Notes: a model not told the origin generated them from the sequence alone. DNA of 15,838 nt from Actinomycetota bacterium (GCA_005888395.1 VAXF01000103.1:1-15838); one strand, 5' to 3'; positions 7,706 through 15,055 are shown, numbered from the stretch's first letter. A program made the numbers and translations.

Positions 7706-8526
7706 ACGGCGTCGAGGAACGAGGTGAGCGCGTGCCACCACGCGTCGGTGTTCTCGAACTGGGGTGCGTGGCCCGCGTCGGAGAGAATCACGAGCTCGGC
7801 GCCGGGGATGGCGCCTGCGATGCGCTCGACGTGGCCGAGGAACGGCTTGTCCTGCTCGCCGGCGATCACCAGCGTGGGCACGTGCAGCGCTCGCAGGTCG
7901 TCGGTGCGATCGGGCTGCACGAACATCTTCGGCACCATCGACAGCCACATGTCGGGCGACGACGCCAACAGCTTGCCGTCGCAGAACTCCGCGTAGCCGG
8001 GCTGCTCGGCCAGCAGCCGCATGTGGGCGGGTGTGTCGAGCGGGCCGTCGAGCTCTCGCTGCGCCTCGAGCAGCGCGCGCATCCCCTGATCGCGCACGAT
8101 CTCGCTCGCATGCGCGATCAACGAGTCGTCCATGTCGTCGAGCGGGCCGCTGCTCGTGTCCATGAGCACGAGCATCTCGACCCGCGCGCCGTGAGCGAGC
8201 ACGAGGTGCTGCACGACCATGCCGCCCATCGAGTGGCCGAGCACGGCGAAGCTGCCCCACCCGAGCGCGTCGGCCAGCCCGACGAGGTCGGCGGCGAACC
8301 GCTCGAACCCGTAGGCGTCCTCGCCGCTCGGCTGGTCGCTGCCGCCGTGGCCGCGCAGGTCGGGCGCGACCGCGTGCCAGCCGAGCGCCGCCAGGTCATC
8401 GAGGAACGGGCTGAAGTCCTCCTTGGCGCCGGTGAACCCGTGGACGAGCAGGAACGGGCGCCCGCCCTCGCCCGCCTCCGCGATCTCGAGGGCGACGTCG
8501 CCCACGGGGACGCGCCGGACGCGCAT
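7702..8526 (-). CDS. Alpha/beta-fold hydrolase
   Basis: The protein has 274 residues and a complete catalytic set: oxyanion-loop His29-Gly-Phe, nucleophile Ser99 in Gly-His-Ser-Met-Gly-Gly, acid Asp226 in Ala-Gly-Glu-Gln-Asp-Lys-Pro-Phe, and His253 in Asp-Ala-Gly-His-Ala-Pro-Gln. The Asp-Leu-Arg-Gly-His-Gly-Gly-Ser-Asp loop (56-64) is typical of C-C bond hydrolases, epoxide hydrolases and lactonases; residues about 125-205 form the cap. No signal peptide is present. Its ATG (8524-8526) shares one base with the TGA of the lipoprotein gene, and its TGA overlaps the ATG of the TPP enzyme, so it is the middle gene of a tightly coupled trio. Context suggests it acts on the product or substrate of the TPP enzyme, as MenH does beside MenD, but that is inference. 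Confidence 0.88.
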   Translation of the reverse strand: MRVRRVPVGDVALEIAEAGEGGRPFLLVHGFTGAKEDFSPFLDDLAALGWHAVAPDLRGHGGSDQPSGEDAYGFERFAADLVGLADALGWGSFAVLGHSMGGMVVQHLVLAHGARVEMLVLMDTSSGPLDDMDDSLIAHASEIVRDQGMRALLEAQRELDGPLDTPAHMRLLAEQPGYAEFCDGKLLASSPDMWLSMVPKMFVQPDRTDDLRALHVPTLVIAGEQDKPFLGHVERIAGAIPGAELVILSDAGHAPQFENTDAWWHALTSFLDAV

Positions 8527-9416
8527 CAGCGACCCGTTGCGGGGACTGCGCCGCTCGCGGTCCCGCTCGAGGAGAACGTCTGGCTCGACGACTGCATCAA
8601 CGCGCCGAGGTCGGTCACCTGGTCGGCGGGCGGCTCGACGATGTGCACCGGCACGCCGAAGTCGTAGTACTCGACGACCAGGATGATCGAGGCCGGCGTC
8701 TGCGCGCCGCCGGGGACCGACGCCTTGGACAGGTCGAGCGTCTCCTCCTGTCGGCGCAGCCGGCCGGCTCCGTCGATCCACACGTCGACGGGGATCGTGG
8801 ATCTGCCGAAGAGCTTGATGAGACGTTCGATCCCTTGCCGGCTCGCGGCCGACGTCGCGTTGGCGGCGGCGAGGTGCAGGTCGACAGTGCCGTGATAGCG
8901 GGTCGTCGAGGTGCCGCGGACGGTCTCGTGGTCCACCGCGCGCACGTCGGTCGACGTTCCCCGCAAGACCTCGAGCCCCTGGGTCGGGTCGCTCGATTGC
9001 AGCTGGCCGAGGTTGCCGATGTCGACCCCGGCACGGGACGCGAGCTGCTGGTAGTTCAGCTTCAGCCAGGACTTGCCGCTGAGGGTCGTTGCCAGCTGCG
9101 GGATGCGCATGTAGAGGACGGTGCCGGTGTAGACCGCCTTCACCGTGCTGACAGGGCGGCCGGCGTTGGCGATTCTCATGTCCAGTAAGCCCCGTTTCGC
9201 GCCGTAGTCGACCACGCCCGTGCCGCTCACGTTGGCGTTGCCGGCGGCGACGCCGGGGTTGTGCAGCTCGACGACGAGCGCGATCCGGGCGGTGCGGGCG
9301 GCGGCGGTCTTCGACGCTGCACCGCGCACCACCTCGAGGGCGCTCGCCTTCGATGCACCACATGCGGCCGCGGCCAGCGCGATCGCTACCGTGCACCCGA
9401 TGACCCTCGTCCGCAT
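8526..9416 (-). CDS. Lipoprotein, LppX/LprG-like
   Basis: This 296-residue protein begins at an ATG with a GGGGGGAAC Shine-Dalgarno (minus strand, 9421-9429). An in-frame TTG 15 bases upstream is not needed. Residues 1-19 form a lipoprotein signal: Arg2 and Arg4, a hydrophobic core, and the lipobox Ala-Ala-Ala-Cys19 (Ala at -3 is acceptable but not the best). The mature part repeats beta-strand patterns (Val-Ser-Gly-Thr-Gly-Val-Val-Asp, Tyr-Thr-Gly-Thr-Val-Leu-Tyr-Met, Ser-Trp-Leu-Lys-Leu, Pro-Val-Asp-Val-Trp-Ile-Asp-Gly-Ala-Gly-Arg-Leu) of the LolA-like fold of the LppX/LprAFG group, which bind or move lipids outside the membrane. The tail from 275 is Ser/Thr-rich and probably disordered. 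It heads the lipoprotein-hydrolase-TPP enzyme unit. Family assignment is by pattern only. Confidence 0.75.
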   Translation of the reverse strand: MRTRVIGCTVAIALAAAACGASKASALEVVRGAASKTAAARTARIALVVELHNPGVAAGNANVSGTGVVDYGAKRGLLDMRIANAGRPVSTVKAVYTGTVLYMRIPQLATTLSGKSWLKLNYQQLASRAGVDIGNLGQLQSSDPTQGLEVLRGTSTDVRAVDHETVRGTSTTRYHGTVDLHLAAANATSAASRQGIERLIKLFGRSTIPVDVWIDGAGRLRRQEETLDLSKASVPGGAQTPASIILVVEYYDFGVPVHIVEPPADQVTDLGALMQSSSQTFSSSGTASGAVPATGR

Positions 9417-9441
9417 GGTCGTTCCCCCCAAGGTCTCGGCG

Positions 9442-9448
9442 TAGGCTA
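9442..9448. promoter_or_regulatory. Shared -10 of divergent promoters (lipoprotein operon and flippase operon)
   Basis: The heptamer TAGGCTA carries TAGGCT on the plus strand (9442-9447) and TAGCCT on the minus strand (9448-9443), both fitting TAnnnT. The expected starts, about seven bases past each hexamer, lie near 9454 (+) and 9436 (-), about 18 bases apart. Both genes have a Shine-Dalgarno in the resulting short leaders: GGAGGGG at 9462-9468 (+) and GGGGGGAAC at 9421-9429 (-). Confidence 0.45.
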
Positions 9449-9472
9449 GGGGCCGGAGCGGGGAGGGGTGAA

Positions 9473-10435
9473 GTGAGCCGGCGCTCGCTACTGCTCATCT
9501 TGCGACTGGGGGTCAGCGTCGTCGCGCTGGCTGTCCTTTTGCCGCGCGTTGCGCACAGCTGGTCGCACGTCGTGCGGTGGCGACCGACGACGGTCGGCTG
9601 GCTCGTCGCCGGCACCGCCGTCACCTTCGTCGGGGTGGTGCTCTCGGCCGTTCGCTGGCAGCGGGTCCTGGCGGCCTTCGAGCTGCCGGCGCGCCTGCGG
9701 GCGCTCCTCGGCCACTACCTGGCCGGCCTCTTCGTGGGCAACGCGCTCCCGACCAGCATCGGCGGCGACGTGTTGCGCGTGGTGCGCCTCTCGGCCGAGA
9801 ACGACGACCGCCCCTCGACGTTCGCGTCCGTGGTGCTCGAGCGCATGACCGGATGGATCGTGCTCCCGGTGATCGCCCTCTTCGGCCTGTCGGTGAACCC
9901 CGGCCTGCGCCACCTCGGCACGGCGACGCGTGTGGCCGTGGGCTTCTCCGTCGGCACCCTCGGGCTGCTCGTGCTCGTCGTGGTCGCCGCCGGCAGCCCC
10001 CAGCTCGGCGGCCGCCTCGCCCACCGTGAGAGCTGGCTGCGGTTCGTGGGCGCCGTCCATGTGGGGCTCGAGCGCTTCCGCCGCCGCCCGGCGACTGCCG
10101 CCGCCGCCATCCTCGCCGGCTTCGCCTACCAGCTCGTCGTCGTCCTGTCGGTGTACTTCGCGTCCCGCGCCCTCGGCATCGCCGCCGGCATCACCGCCCT
10201 GCTTGCCTTCGTACCGGTCGTCGCCATCATCCAGGTGCTGCCGATCTCGATCGGTGGGCTGGGCGTACGCGAGAGCGCGTTCGCCCTCTTCCTGCACCCG
10301 CTCGGGGTGAGCACCGCACAGGCCGTCACGCTCGGCCTGCTGATGGGCGGCATGACGCTCGTCGTCAGCCTGCTGGGCGCCCCCGCATTCGCCGTCGGCA
10401 CCCGTTCCGCCCGCCCCGCCCGCGTCGTGGCATGA
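9473..10435 (+). CDS. Lysylphosphatidylglycerol synthase/flippase-type integral membrane protein (LPG_synthase_TM, UPF0104)
   Basis: This 320-residue protein has about seven or eight hydrophobic segments (roughly 6-24, 42-62, 80-95, 126-140, 154-173, 212-232, 238-256, 284-306). It has the two family signatures: Gly-Asn90-Ala-Leu-Pro-Thr-Ser-Ile-Gly-Gly-Asp99-Val-Leu-Arg, and Pro-Ile-Ser-Ile-Gly-Gly-Leu-Gly-Val-Arg-Glu (257-267). It is only the membrane half of MprF-type proteins, with no lysyl-transferase domain. Such stand-alone proteins are predicted lipid or polyprenyl-phosphate-sugar flippases. The GTG start is chosen for the GGAGGGG four bases upstream. Its TGA overlaps the ATG of the PAP2_3 gene (ATGA at 10432-10435), suggesting a common lipid-linked pathway. 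The substrate is unknown. Confidence 0.85.
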   Translation: MSRRSLLLILRLGVSVVALAVLLPRVAHSWSHVVRWRPTTVGWLVAGTAVTFVGVVLSAVRWQRVLAAFELPARLRALLGHYLAGLFVGNALPTSIGGDVLRVVRLSAENDDRPSTFASVVLERMTGWIVLPVIALFGLSVNPGLRHLGTATRVAVGFSVGTLGLLVLVVVAAGSPQLGGRLAHRESWLRFVGAVHVGLERFRRRPATAAAAILAGFAYQLVVVLSVYFASRALGIAAGITALLAFVPVVAIIQVLPISIGGLGVRESAFALFLHPLGVSTAQAVTLGLLMGGMTLVVSLLGAPAFAVGTRSARPARVVA

Positions 10436-11211
10436 CAGACACCGTTGCCGCACCGGCGGTGGCTGCGCCGCGCGTGAAACCCCTCCGCTGGTGGCACGAG
10501 GTGCTTTTCATCCTCGGCTTCTACGGCATCTACACGACGATCCGGAACACCCAGGGCTCGGCCAGCGTCTCGGCCACGCACGCGTTCCACAACGCCCGCC
10601 ACATCATCCACTGGGAGCGGCTGCTCGGCATCTATCACGAGCGCTGGGTGCAGCAGCGGTTCATCGCGTACCACGGCTTCATCCGCTTCTGGGACGTCTT
10701 CTACGGCTCGGCCCACTTCATCGTCTCGATCGCCGCGCTCGTCTACCTGTTCCGCAAGATGCCGGCGCGCTACCCGCGCCTGCGCAACACCCTCGCCATC
10801 ACAACCGCCCTGGCGCTGCTCGGCTTCGCCACCTACCCGCTCATGCCGCCGCGGCTCCTTCCCCACGCGTACGGCTTCGTCGACACGCTGAAGGCCTACG
10901 GCGGGCTGTGGTCGTTCGACTCCGGCACGATGCAGAAGATCTCGAACCAGTACGCGGCCATGCCGAGCCTGCACTTCGCGTGGTCGAGCTGGTGTGTGCT
11001 CGTGCTGTGGCCCGCGATGCGCCGGCCGTGGTCGCGCGCCGTCCTGCTGACGTATCCCCTCATCACGCTGTTCGCCATCGTGGTCACGGCCAACCACTAC
11101 GTGCTCGACGCGGCCGGCGGCGCGCTCGCCCTCGCCATCGGCTACACCGCGAGCGTCGCCATCACCCGCCAGCGGACGACTCCCGATCCGGCGCCCGCGC
11201 CGGCCGCCTAG
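10432..11211 (+). CDS. PAP2_3-type membrane phosphatase / inositolphosphotransferase-like protein
   Basis: This 259-residue protein has about six membrane segments and the residues of the Aur1/Ipt1-like PAP2_3 group: Tyr-Gly-Ser-Ala-His95 after helix 2, Tyr-Pro-Leu-Met-Pro-Pro-Arg-Leu-Leu-Pro (135-144), Met-Pro-Ser-Leu-His181-Phe-Ala-Trp-Ser-Ser-Trp, and Ala-Asn-His222-Tyr-Val-Leu-Asp226-Ala. The two His and the Asp form the phosphotransfer site in PAP2 enzymes. Relatives act as lipid phosphatases or as phosphoinositol or phosphosugar transferases at the membrane. The N-terminus (1-20) is Ala/Pro-rich and cytosolic-looking; the C-terminal tail is Pro/Ala-rich. The start is set by the ATGA overlap with the flippase-like gene. 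Its TAG shares a CTAG with the stop of the convergent cyclase gene. Confidence 0.85.
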   Translation: MTDTVAAPAVAAPRVKPLRWWHEVLFILGFYGIYTTIRNTQGSASVSATHAFHNARHIIHWERLLGIYHERWVQQRFIAYHGFIRFWDVFYGSAHFIVSIAALVYLFRKMPARYPRLRNTLAITTALALLGFATYPLMPPRLLPHAYGFVDTLKAYGGLWSFDSGTMQKISNQYAAMPSLHFAWSSWCVLVLWPAMRRPWSRAVLLTYPLITLFAIVVTANHYVLDAAGGALALAIGYTASVAITRQRTTPDPAPAPAA

Positions 11212-12005
11212 CCCCGGCTCACGCGACAGACCAGCACCGGTTCGAGACCCTTCAGCGAGCGCCGGCGGGCGCGGCCGAAGACGGCGCCGCGCACGCCGCC
11301 GGCCGTGTCGCGGACGTCGCCGGTCGCGAGCACCTCGCCGCCCTTGGCACACTCGGCCACGCGGGCAGCCACGTTGACGACATGCCCGACGACGTCCTCG
11401 GGCATCACCACCACCTCGCCGACGTGCACGCCGGCACGCAACCGCAACGGCGCGGGCTGGAGCGAGACCAGCTCGAGGCAGGCGAGCACGGCGGCCTCCG
11501 GCTCCGGGAAGGTGAGCAGGAACCCGTCGCCGAGGCGCTTCACGATCCGGCCGCCGCGGCTGCGCACGACCGGCCCGACCATCTTGTAGTGCTCGGCCAG
11601 CAGGCGGCTGGCGACCTCGTCACCCTCGGTGGCGGTGAAGCGGGTGAAGCCCTCGAGGTCGGTGAAGGCGACGGCGAGACGCGCCGGCACGCCCTCGCCC
11701 GTGCCGTCCTCGGAGGTGTCCGACAGGATCTGGATGGTCGAGAGCCCGAGCTTGGCCAGCGTCGAGGGCCGCTGCTCCACCGAGCGCTCGAGCCAGCGCT
11801 CGAGCACCTCCATCGGTGTCGCCGTCGAGACCGGCTCGCCCGAGCCCGGCGACTCCAGCCACTCGCGGCGCACCAGGCCCGTCTCGACGGCCGACGACAT
11901 GAGGTAGGGATCGCGTTTGAGCAGGTCGGCGAGCCGCGCCGCCATGCGCGACCGCGCCTTGTGAACGACCCGGCGTCCCGCCACCCGCGCGTCGTCAGTG
12001 CTCAC
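11208..12005 (-). CDS. Class III adenylate cyclase domain protein
   Basis: This 265-residue protein has a cyclase homology domain at about 108-263. Metal-binding Asp116 lies in Phe-Thr-Asp-Leu-Glu-Gly-Phe-Thr, and the second metal Asp160 in Leu-Gly-Asp-Gly-Phe. Lys156 and Asp204 form the Lys/Asp adenine-selecting pair, and Asn211 and Arg215 in Asn-Val-Ala-Ala-Arg are the transition-state residues. All six are present, so an active ATP cyclase, working as a homodimer, is expected. The N-terminal 105 residues are helical and charged (Lys-Ala-Arg-Ser-Arg-Met-Ala-Ala-Arg-Leu-Ala-Asp-Leu) with no known sensor domain that I recognise and no membrane segment. The start is GTG at 12005; no strong Shine-Dalgarno is visible. 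The gene is divergent from dxs and convergent with the PAP2_3 gene. Confidence 0.9.
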   Translation of the reverse strand: MSTDDARVAGRRVVHKARSRMAARLADLLKRDPYLMSSAVETGLVRREWLESPGSGEPVSTATPMEVLERWLERSVEQRPSTLAKLGLSTIQILSDTSEDGTGEGVPARLAVAFTDLEGFTRFTATEGDEVASRLLAEHYKMVGPVVRSRGGRIVKRLGDGFLLTFPEPEAAVLACLELVSLQPAPLRLRAGVHVGEVVVMPEDVVGHVVNVAARVAECAKGGEVLATGDVRDTAGGVRGAVFGRARRRSLKGLEPVLVCRVSRG

Positions 12006-12024
12006 GTCTTGCTCACGGGCGCCG

Positions 12025-12030
12025 ACCGTA
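12025..12030 (-). promoter_or_regulatory. Possible -10 element of the cyclase gene
   Basis: The minus strand reads TACGGT (TAnnnT), 19 bases before the GTG at 12005. It lies in the 59-base spacer shared with the dxs promoter. No -35 was identified. Confidence 0.3.
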
Positions 12031-12047
12031 CAGTGGGTGCCAGCGGG

Positions 12048-12053
12048 TAGCGT
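12048..12053 (+). promoter_or_regulatory. -10 element of dxs
   Basis: TAGCGT, in the context GGGTAGCGT, is 11 bases before the ATG at 12065, which lacks a Shine-Dalgarno. The leader would be only a few bases long. It is the third exact TAGCGT found in front of a gene in this window. Confidence 0.45.
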
Positions 12054-12064
12054 TCGCGTCGCAC

Positions 12065-13738
12065 ATGATCCTCGAGACCATCGAACGCCCCGCCGACCTG
12101 CGCCGGCTCGGCCCCGACGAGCTCGCCACGCTGGCGGCGGAGATTCGCGAGTTCATCGTGCAGACCGTCGCCGTCACGGCCGGCCACCTCGGCTCGAACC
12201 TCGGCGTCGTCGAGCTCACGCTCGCGCTGCACCGGGTCTTCGACTCGCCGCGTGACGTCATCCTCTGGGACACCGGCCACCAGGCGTACGTGCACAAGCT
12301 CGTCACCGGCCGGCGCGACCAGTTCTCGACGCTGCGCCAGGCCGGAGGGCTGTCGGGCTACCCGTCGCGGCACGAGTCGGAGCACGACTGGGTCGAGAAC
12401 AGCCACGCGTCGACGATCCTGAGCTACGCCCATGGCTTCGCCACGTCGATGGCCCTCACCGGAGAGGACCGGCGCGTGATCGCGGTGGTCGGCGACGGGG
12501 CGATCACGGGCGGGATGGCCTACGAGGCGCTCAACAACCTCGGCCACAGCGGCCGGCGCGTCCTCATCGTGCTCAACGACAACGGCCGCTCGTACGCGCC
12601 CACCGTGTCGCGCCTTGCCGGCGGCCTCACCCGCCTGCGGCTCAACCCGCACTACGTCCGCAACCGCGAGCGCGTGCAAAACGCGCTCGCCGAAGTGCCG
12701 CTGCTCGGCGGCCGGCTCGAGCGCGCCTTCGAGGGCGTGCGGGCCATGTTCCGCGAGGTCCTCGAGCCCGACGCGTTCTTCGAGGCCCTCGGCGTTCGCT
12801 ACATCGGTCCGATCGACGGCCACGACATCGCCGGCATGGAGCGCACGCTGCGCGAGGCGGCCGTGTTCGACGGGCCGATCATCGTCCACGTGCTCACGCA
12901 GAAGGGCCGCGGCTACCAGCCGGCCGAGGACGACGACGAGAAGTGCCTGCACGACGCGCCCGTGTTCGACCCGCTCGTCGGACCGCCGTCGTGGGAACCG
13001 ACCGGCTACACGCAGGCCTTCGCCGAGGCGATCATCGCGGCCGGCGCGCGCGATCCGCGCGTGGTGGCCATCACCGCGGCCATGCCCGGGCCCACCGGGC
13101 TGCTCCCGTTCCAGGCCCGGTTCCCCGACCGCTGTTTCGACGTCGGCATCGCCGAGCAGCACGCGGTGACGGCCGCCTCGGGCATGGCCATGGGCGGCCT
13201 GCGCCCGATCGTGGCCGTCTATTCCACGTTCTTCACGCGTGCCCTCGACCAGGCCAACCTCGACGTCGCGCTGCACGGCCAGCCGGTGGTGTTCTGCCTC
13301 GACCGGGCCGGCATCACCGGCCCGGACGGCGCGTCGCACCACGGCGTGCTCGACATGGCGCTGTGCCTCAAGATCCCCGGCATGACCGTGCTCGCGCCAT
13401 CGTCGGCCCAGGAGCTCACCGTGATGATCGAGCACGCGCTCACGATCACCGATGGCCCCGTCGCCATTCGCTACCCCCGCGGCAACGCCCGCCAGGTCGA
13501 CCCGACCGACGTCGGTTCGGGCCTCTCGGCCCGCAAGCTGCGCGAGGGCCCCGACGCGTGCATCCTCGCCGTGGGCAAGCTCGTCGAGGCGGCACTCGGC
13601 GCGGCCGGCATCCTCTCGGCGCAGGGCGTCGAGACGACGGTGTGGGACGTGCGGTGCGTGAAGCCCCTCGACCTCGTGATGCTGCAGGACGCCGCCCGCC
13701 ACCAGCTGGTCCTCACCGCCGAGGACGGGATCCGCTAG
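12065..13738 (+). CDS. dxs: 1-deoxy-D-xylulose-5-phosphate synthase, ended early by an in-frame TAG
   Basis: DXS joins pyruvate and glyceraldehyde-3-phosphate in the first step of the MEP isoprenoid pathway, using thiamine diphosphate. The 557 residues before the stop hold all key motifs: His41-Leu-Gly-Ser-Asn-Leu-Gly, Asp-Thr-Gly-His72-Gln-Ala-Tyr, Gly143-Asp-Gly-Ala-Ile-Thr-Gly-Gly, the Asn171-Asp-Asn173 loop, Gln-Lys-Gly-Arg-Gly-Tyr (279-284) and catalytic Glu364 in Ala-Glu-Gln-His. The protein stops at codon 558 (TAG, 13736-13738), but the same frame continues for 61 codons that match the normal DXS C-terminus, to a second TAG at 13922-13924. Intact length would be 619, normal for DXS. 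The product therefore lacks most of the last half of the transketolase C-terminal domain. It may be a recent pseudogene, a readthrough gene or a sequence error. The gene is divergent from the cyclase gene. Confidence 0.9.
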   Translation: MILETIERPADLRRLGPDELATLAAEIREFIVQTVAVTAGHLGSNLGVVELTLALHRVFDSPRDVILWDTGHQAYVHKLVTGRRDQFSTLRQAGGLSGYPSRHESEHDWVENSHASTILSYAHGFATSMALTGEDRRVIAVVGDGAITGGMAYEALNNLGHSGRRVLIVLNDNGRSYAPTVSRLAGGLTRLRLNPHYVRNRERVQNALAEVPLLGGRLERAFEGVRAMFREVLEPDAFFEALGVRYIGPIDGHDIAGMERTLREAAVFDGPIIVHVLTQKGRGYQPAEDDDEKCLHDAPVFDPLVGPPSWEPTGYTQAFAEAIIAAGARDPRVVAITAAMPGPTGLLPFQARFPDRCFDVGIAEQHAVTAASGMAMGGLRPIVAVYSTFFTRALDQANLDVALHGQPVVFCLDRAGITGPDGASHHGVLDMALCLKIPGMTVLAPSSAQELTVMIEHALTITDGPVAIRYPRGNARQVDPTDVGSGLSARKLREGPDACILAVGKLVEAALGAAGILSAQGVETTVWDVRCVKPLDLVMLQDAARHQLVLTAEDGIR

Positions 13739-13924
13739 GGCTGCGCCGGCATGGCCATGGCCGACGCCATCGCATCGCTCGACGACCTGCGGGCAGCCCC
13801 GCCGGTCGTGGTGCTGGGCGCGCCGGTCGAGTACATCCCCCACGGCGACCCCGCGCAGATCCTCGCCAACCTCGGCCTCGACGCCGACGGCATCGCGGCT
13901 GCCGTCACCAAGGCGCTCGGTTAG
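13736..13924 (+). other. In-frame continuation of dxs after the TAG (C-terminal 61 codons)
   Basis: Reading on in the dxs frame gives Gly-Cys-Ala-Gly-Met-Ala-Met-Ala-Asp, then Pro-Pro-Val-Val-Val-Leu-Gly-Ala-Pro-Val-Glu-Tyr-Ile-Pro-His-Gly, then Leu-Gly-Leu-Asp-Ala-Asp-Gly-Ile. This is the usual DXS end, equivalent to the E. coli stretch that runs from Gly-Gly-Ala-Gly to Gly-Leu-Asp-Ala-Ala-Gly-Met. The TAG falls where other DXS proteins have a variable residue just before Gly-Gly-Ala-Gly. Two codons later a Cys replaces the second, highly conserved Gly. The Met at 13751 has no ribosome binding site, so separate translation is unlikely. Confidence 0.85.
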
Positions 13925-13944
13925 CCCGACGCTGCTCGCCGCCA

Positions 13945-15055
13945 TCAGTTGAGCGCGGGCGGCGCCCGTTCGGTTCGCTCGGGCTCCGACCACGTCCACG
14001 CGCCGGGCCGCCCACCGAGACGCCAGCCGAAGAGGGTCTTGAGGCTGTGGTGGAAGCTGCACAGCCGGGCCAGGTTCTCGAAGGTCGTCAGCCCGCCCGC
14101 TAACAGCGGCTCGATGTGGTCGATCTCGAGGAACCGGCTCACCTCACAGCCCGGCACGCAGCACACCGGGTCGCGGGCCTCCAGGGCCGTGCGCAGCTTG
14201 GCCGGGATGTAGCGGGACTCATGGGCCACGGCCCGGACGTCGGCCCCGTCGGTGACGATCACCTTGAGGTACGCGTCCTCGGCCATGGCCTTCACGGTCC
14301 ATCGCCGCGTGGTCGACCCGCAGGTTGAGGGTCGCCTTGGTCGGACCGGCCGTGCCCGTGACCAGCTCGAGGAGCGCATCGGCGGCATAGGCGGCGTAGG
14401 GCTCGCGCCGGCCGGCCCGCCGTGCCTCGCGGAACACCACGTTCTGGCGGGCCTCGACGAGGGCCAGGAGCTTGGCGCCGTCGTCGGGCGCGTAGCGGGC
14501 CCGGAAGCACACCGCCCCCTCCTCGTCGCACCAGCTGTGCAGGTAGCGCCGGCGCCTGATGCGCTCCTGCCACTCGACCTCGTCAGTCGCTGCCGCGGCC
14601 ACCACGCGGCGGCACTCGTCTCGCAGCGCCCCCAGAGGCTCGCGCTCTGCGATCGCCAGCAGTTTCGACTCGGCGGCGGGGCTCGCCGCGGCCGCGGAGG
14701 CGACCTCGCGGGCCTGGGCCTCTGACAGCCGGCCCGAGACGAAAGCCTCGCGCGTCGCGGGGAGCTCCTCGAGGCGCTTGGCCGTCTCGATGGCGCCGGC
14801 CGCGGTGCCGAGCGAGGTGCCCGTCTTGGCCGCCACCCAGCTCGCGGCCGAGCGGTGGCCCTCGAGGCGCCACTGGTTGGTCTCCTCCACCCGGCGCGCC
14901 GCCAGCGCCCGGCCCGCGGCCGCGATCCGTTCGGCTTCGGCGAAGCGATCGACGAGCCGAGCCGCGTCAGGCCCCGAGAGGACGCCCGGCTCGAGCGCGC
15001 CAACCACGTCGCGGAGCGTCGCGACCGCCGCGTCGAGTCCGCAGAGCGAGACCAC
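13945..15055 (-). pseudogene. DUF222/13E12-type HNH endonuclease, broken by an internal frameshift
   Basis: The 5' part starts at GTG 15055, five bases after a GGAGG (minus strand, 15061-15065). It encodes the helical DUF222-like half: Met-Val-Ser-Leu-Cys-Gly-Leu-Asp, later Ala-Ala-Ser-Trp-Val-Ala, Leu-Ser-Glu-Ala-Gln-Ala, and Leu-Asn-Leu-Arg-Val-Asp-His-Ala-Ala-Met. After 14300 the family sequence moves to another frame, resuming with Val-Lys-Ala-Met-Ala-Glu-Asp-Ala-Tyr-Leu-Lys. It then runs through a full HNH domain (Cys-Val-Pro-Gly-Cys, Leu-Glu-Ile-Asp-His-Ile-Glu-Pro, Glu-Asn-Leu-Ala-Arg-Leu-Cys, His-His-Ser-Leu-Lys-Thr) to TGA at 13945-13947. The family's usual linker (about 20-28 residues including Glu-Ile-Pro-Gly-x-Gly-Pro-Val-Pro) is missing at the break. 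A deletion of 3n+2 bases would explain both facts. The nuclease domain is separated from its N-terminal half unless recoding occurs. Confidence 0.82.

Noticed and set aside
7706..8260. N-terminal extension of the IlvG-like protein to 8260 (723 aa).
   Set aside because: The added part is a shadow of the alpha/beta hydrolase; IlvG-like sequence starts at the ATG 7703-7705 and the normal length is about 540.
13751..13924. Separate small gene starting at ATG 13751.
   Set aside because: It is the in-frame DXS C-terminus, with no Shine-Dalgarno or promoter of its own.
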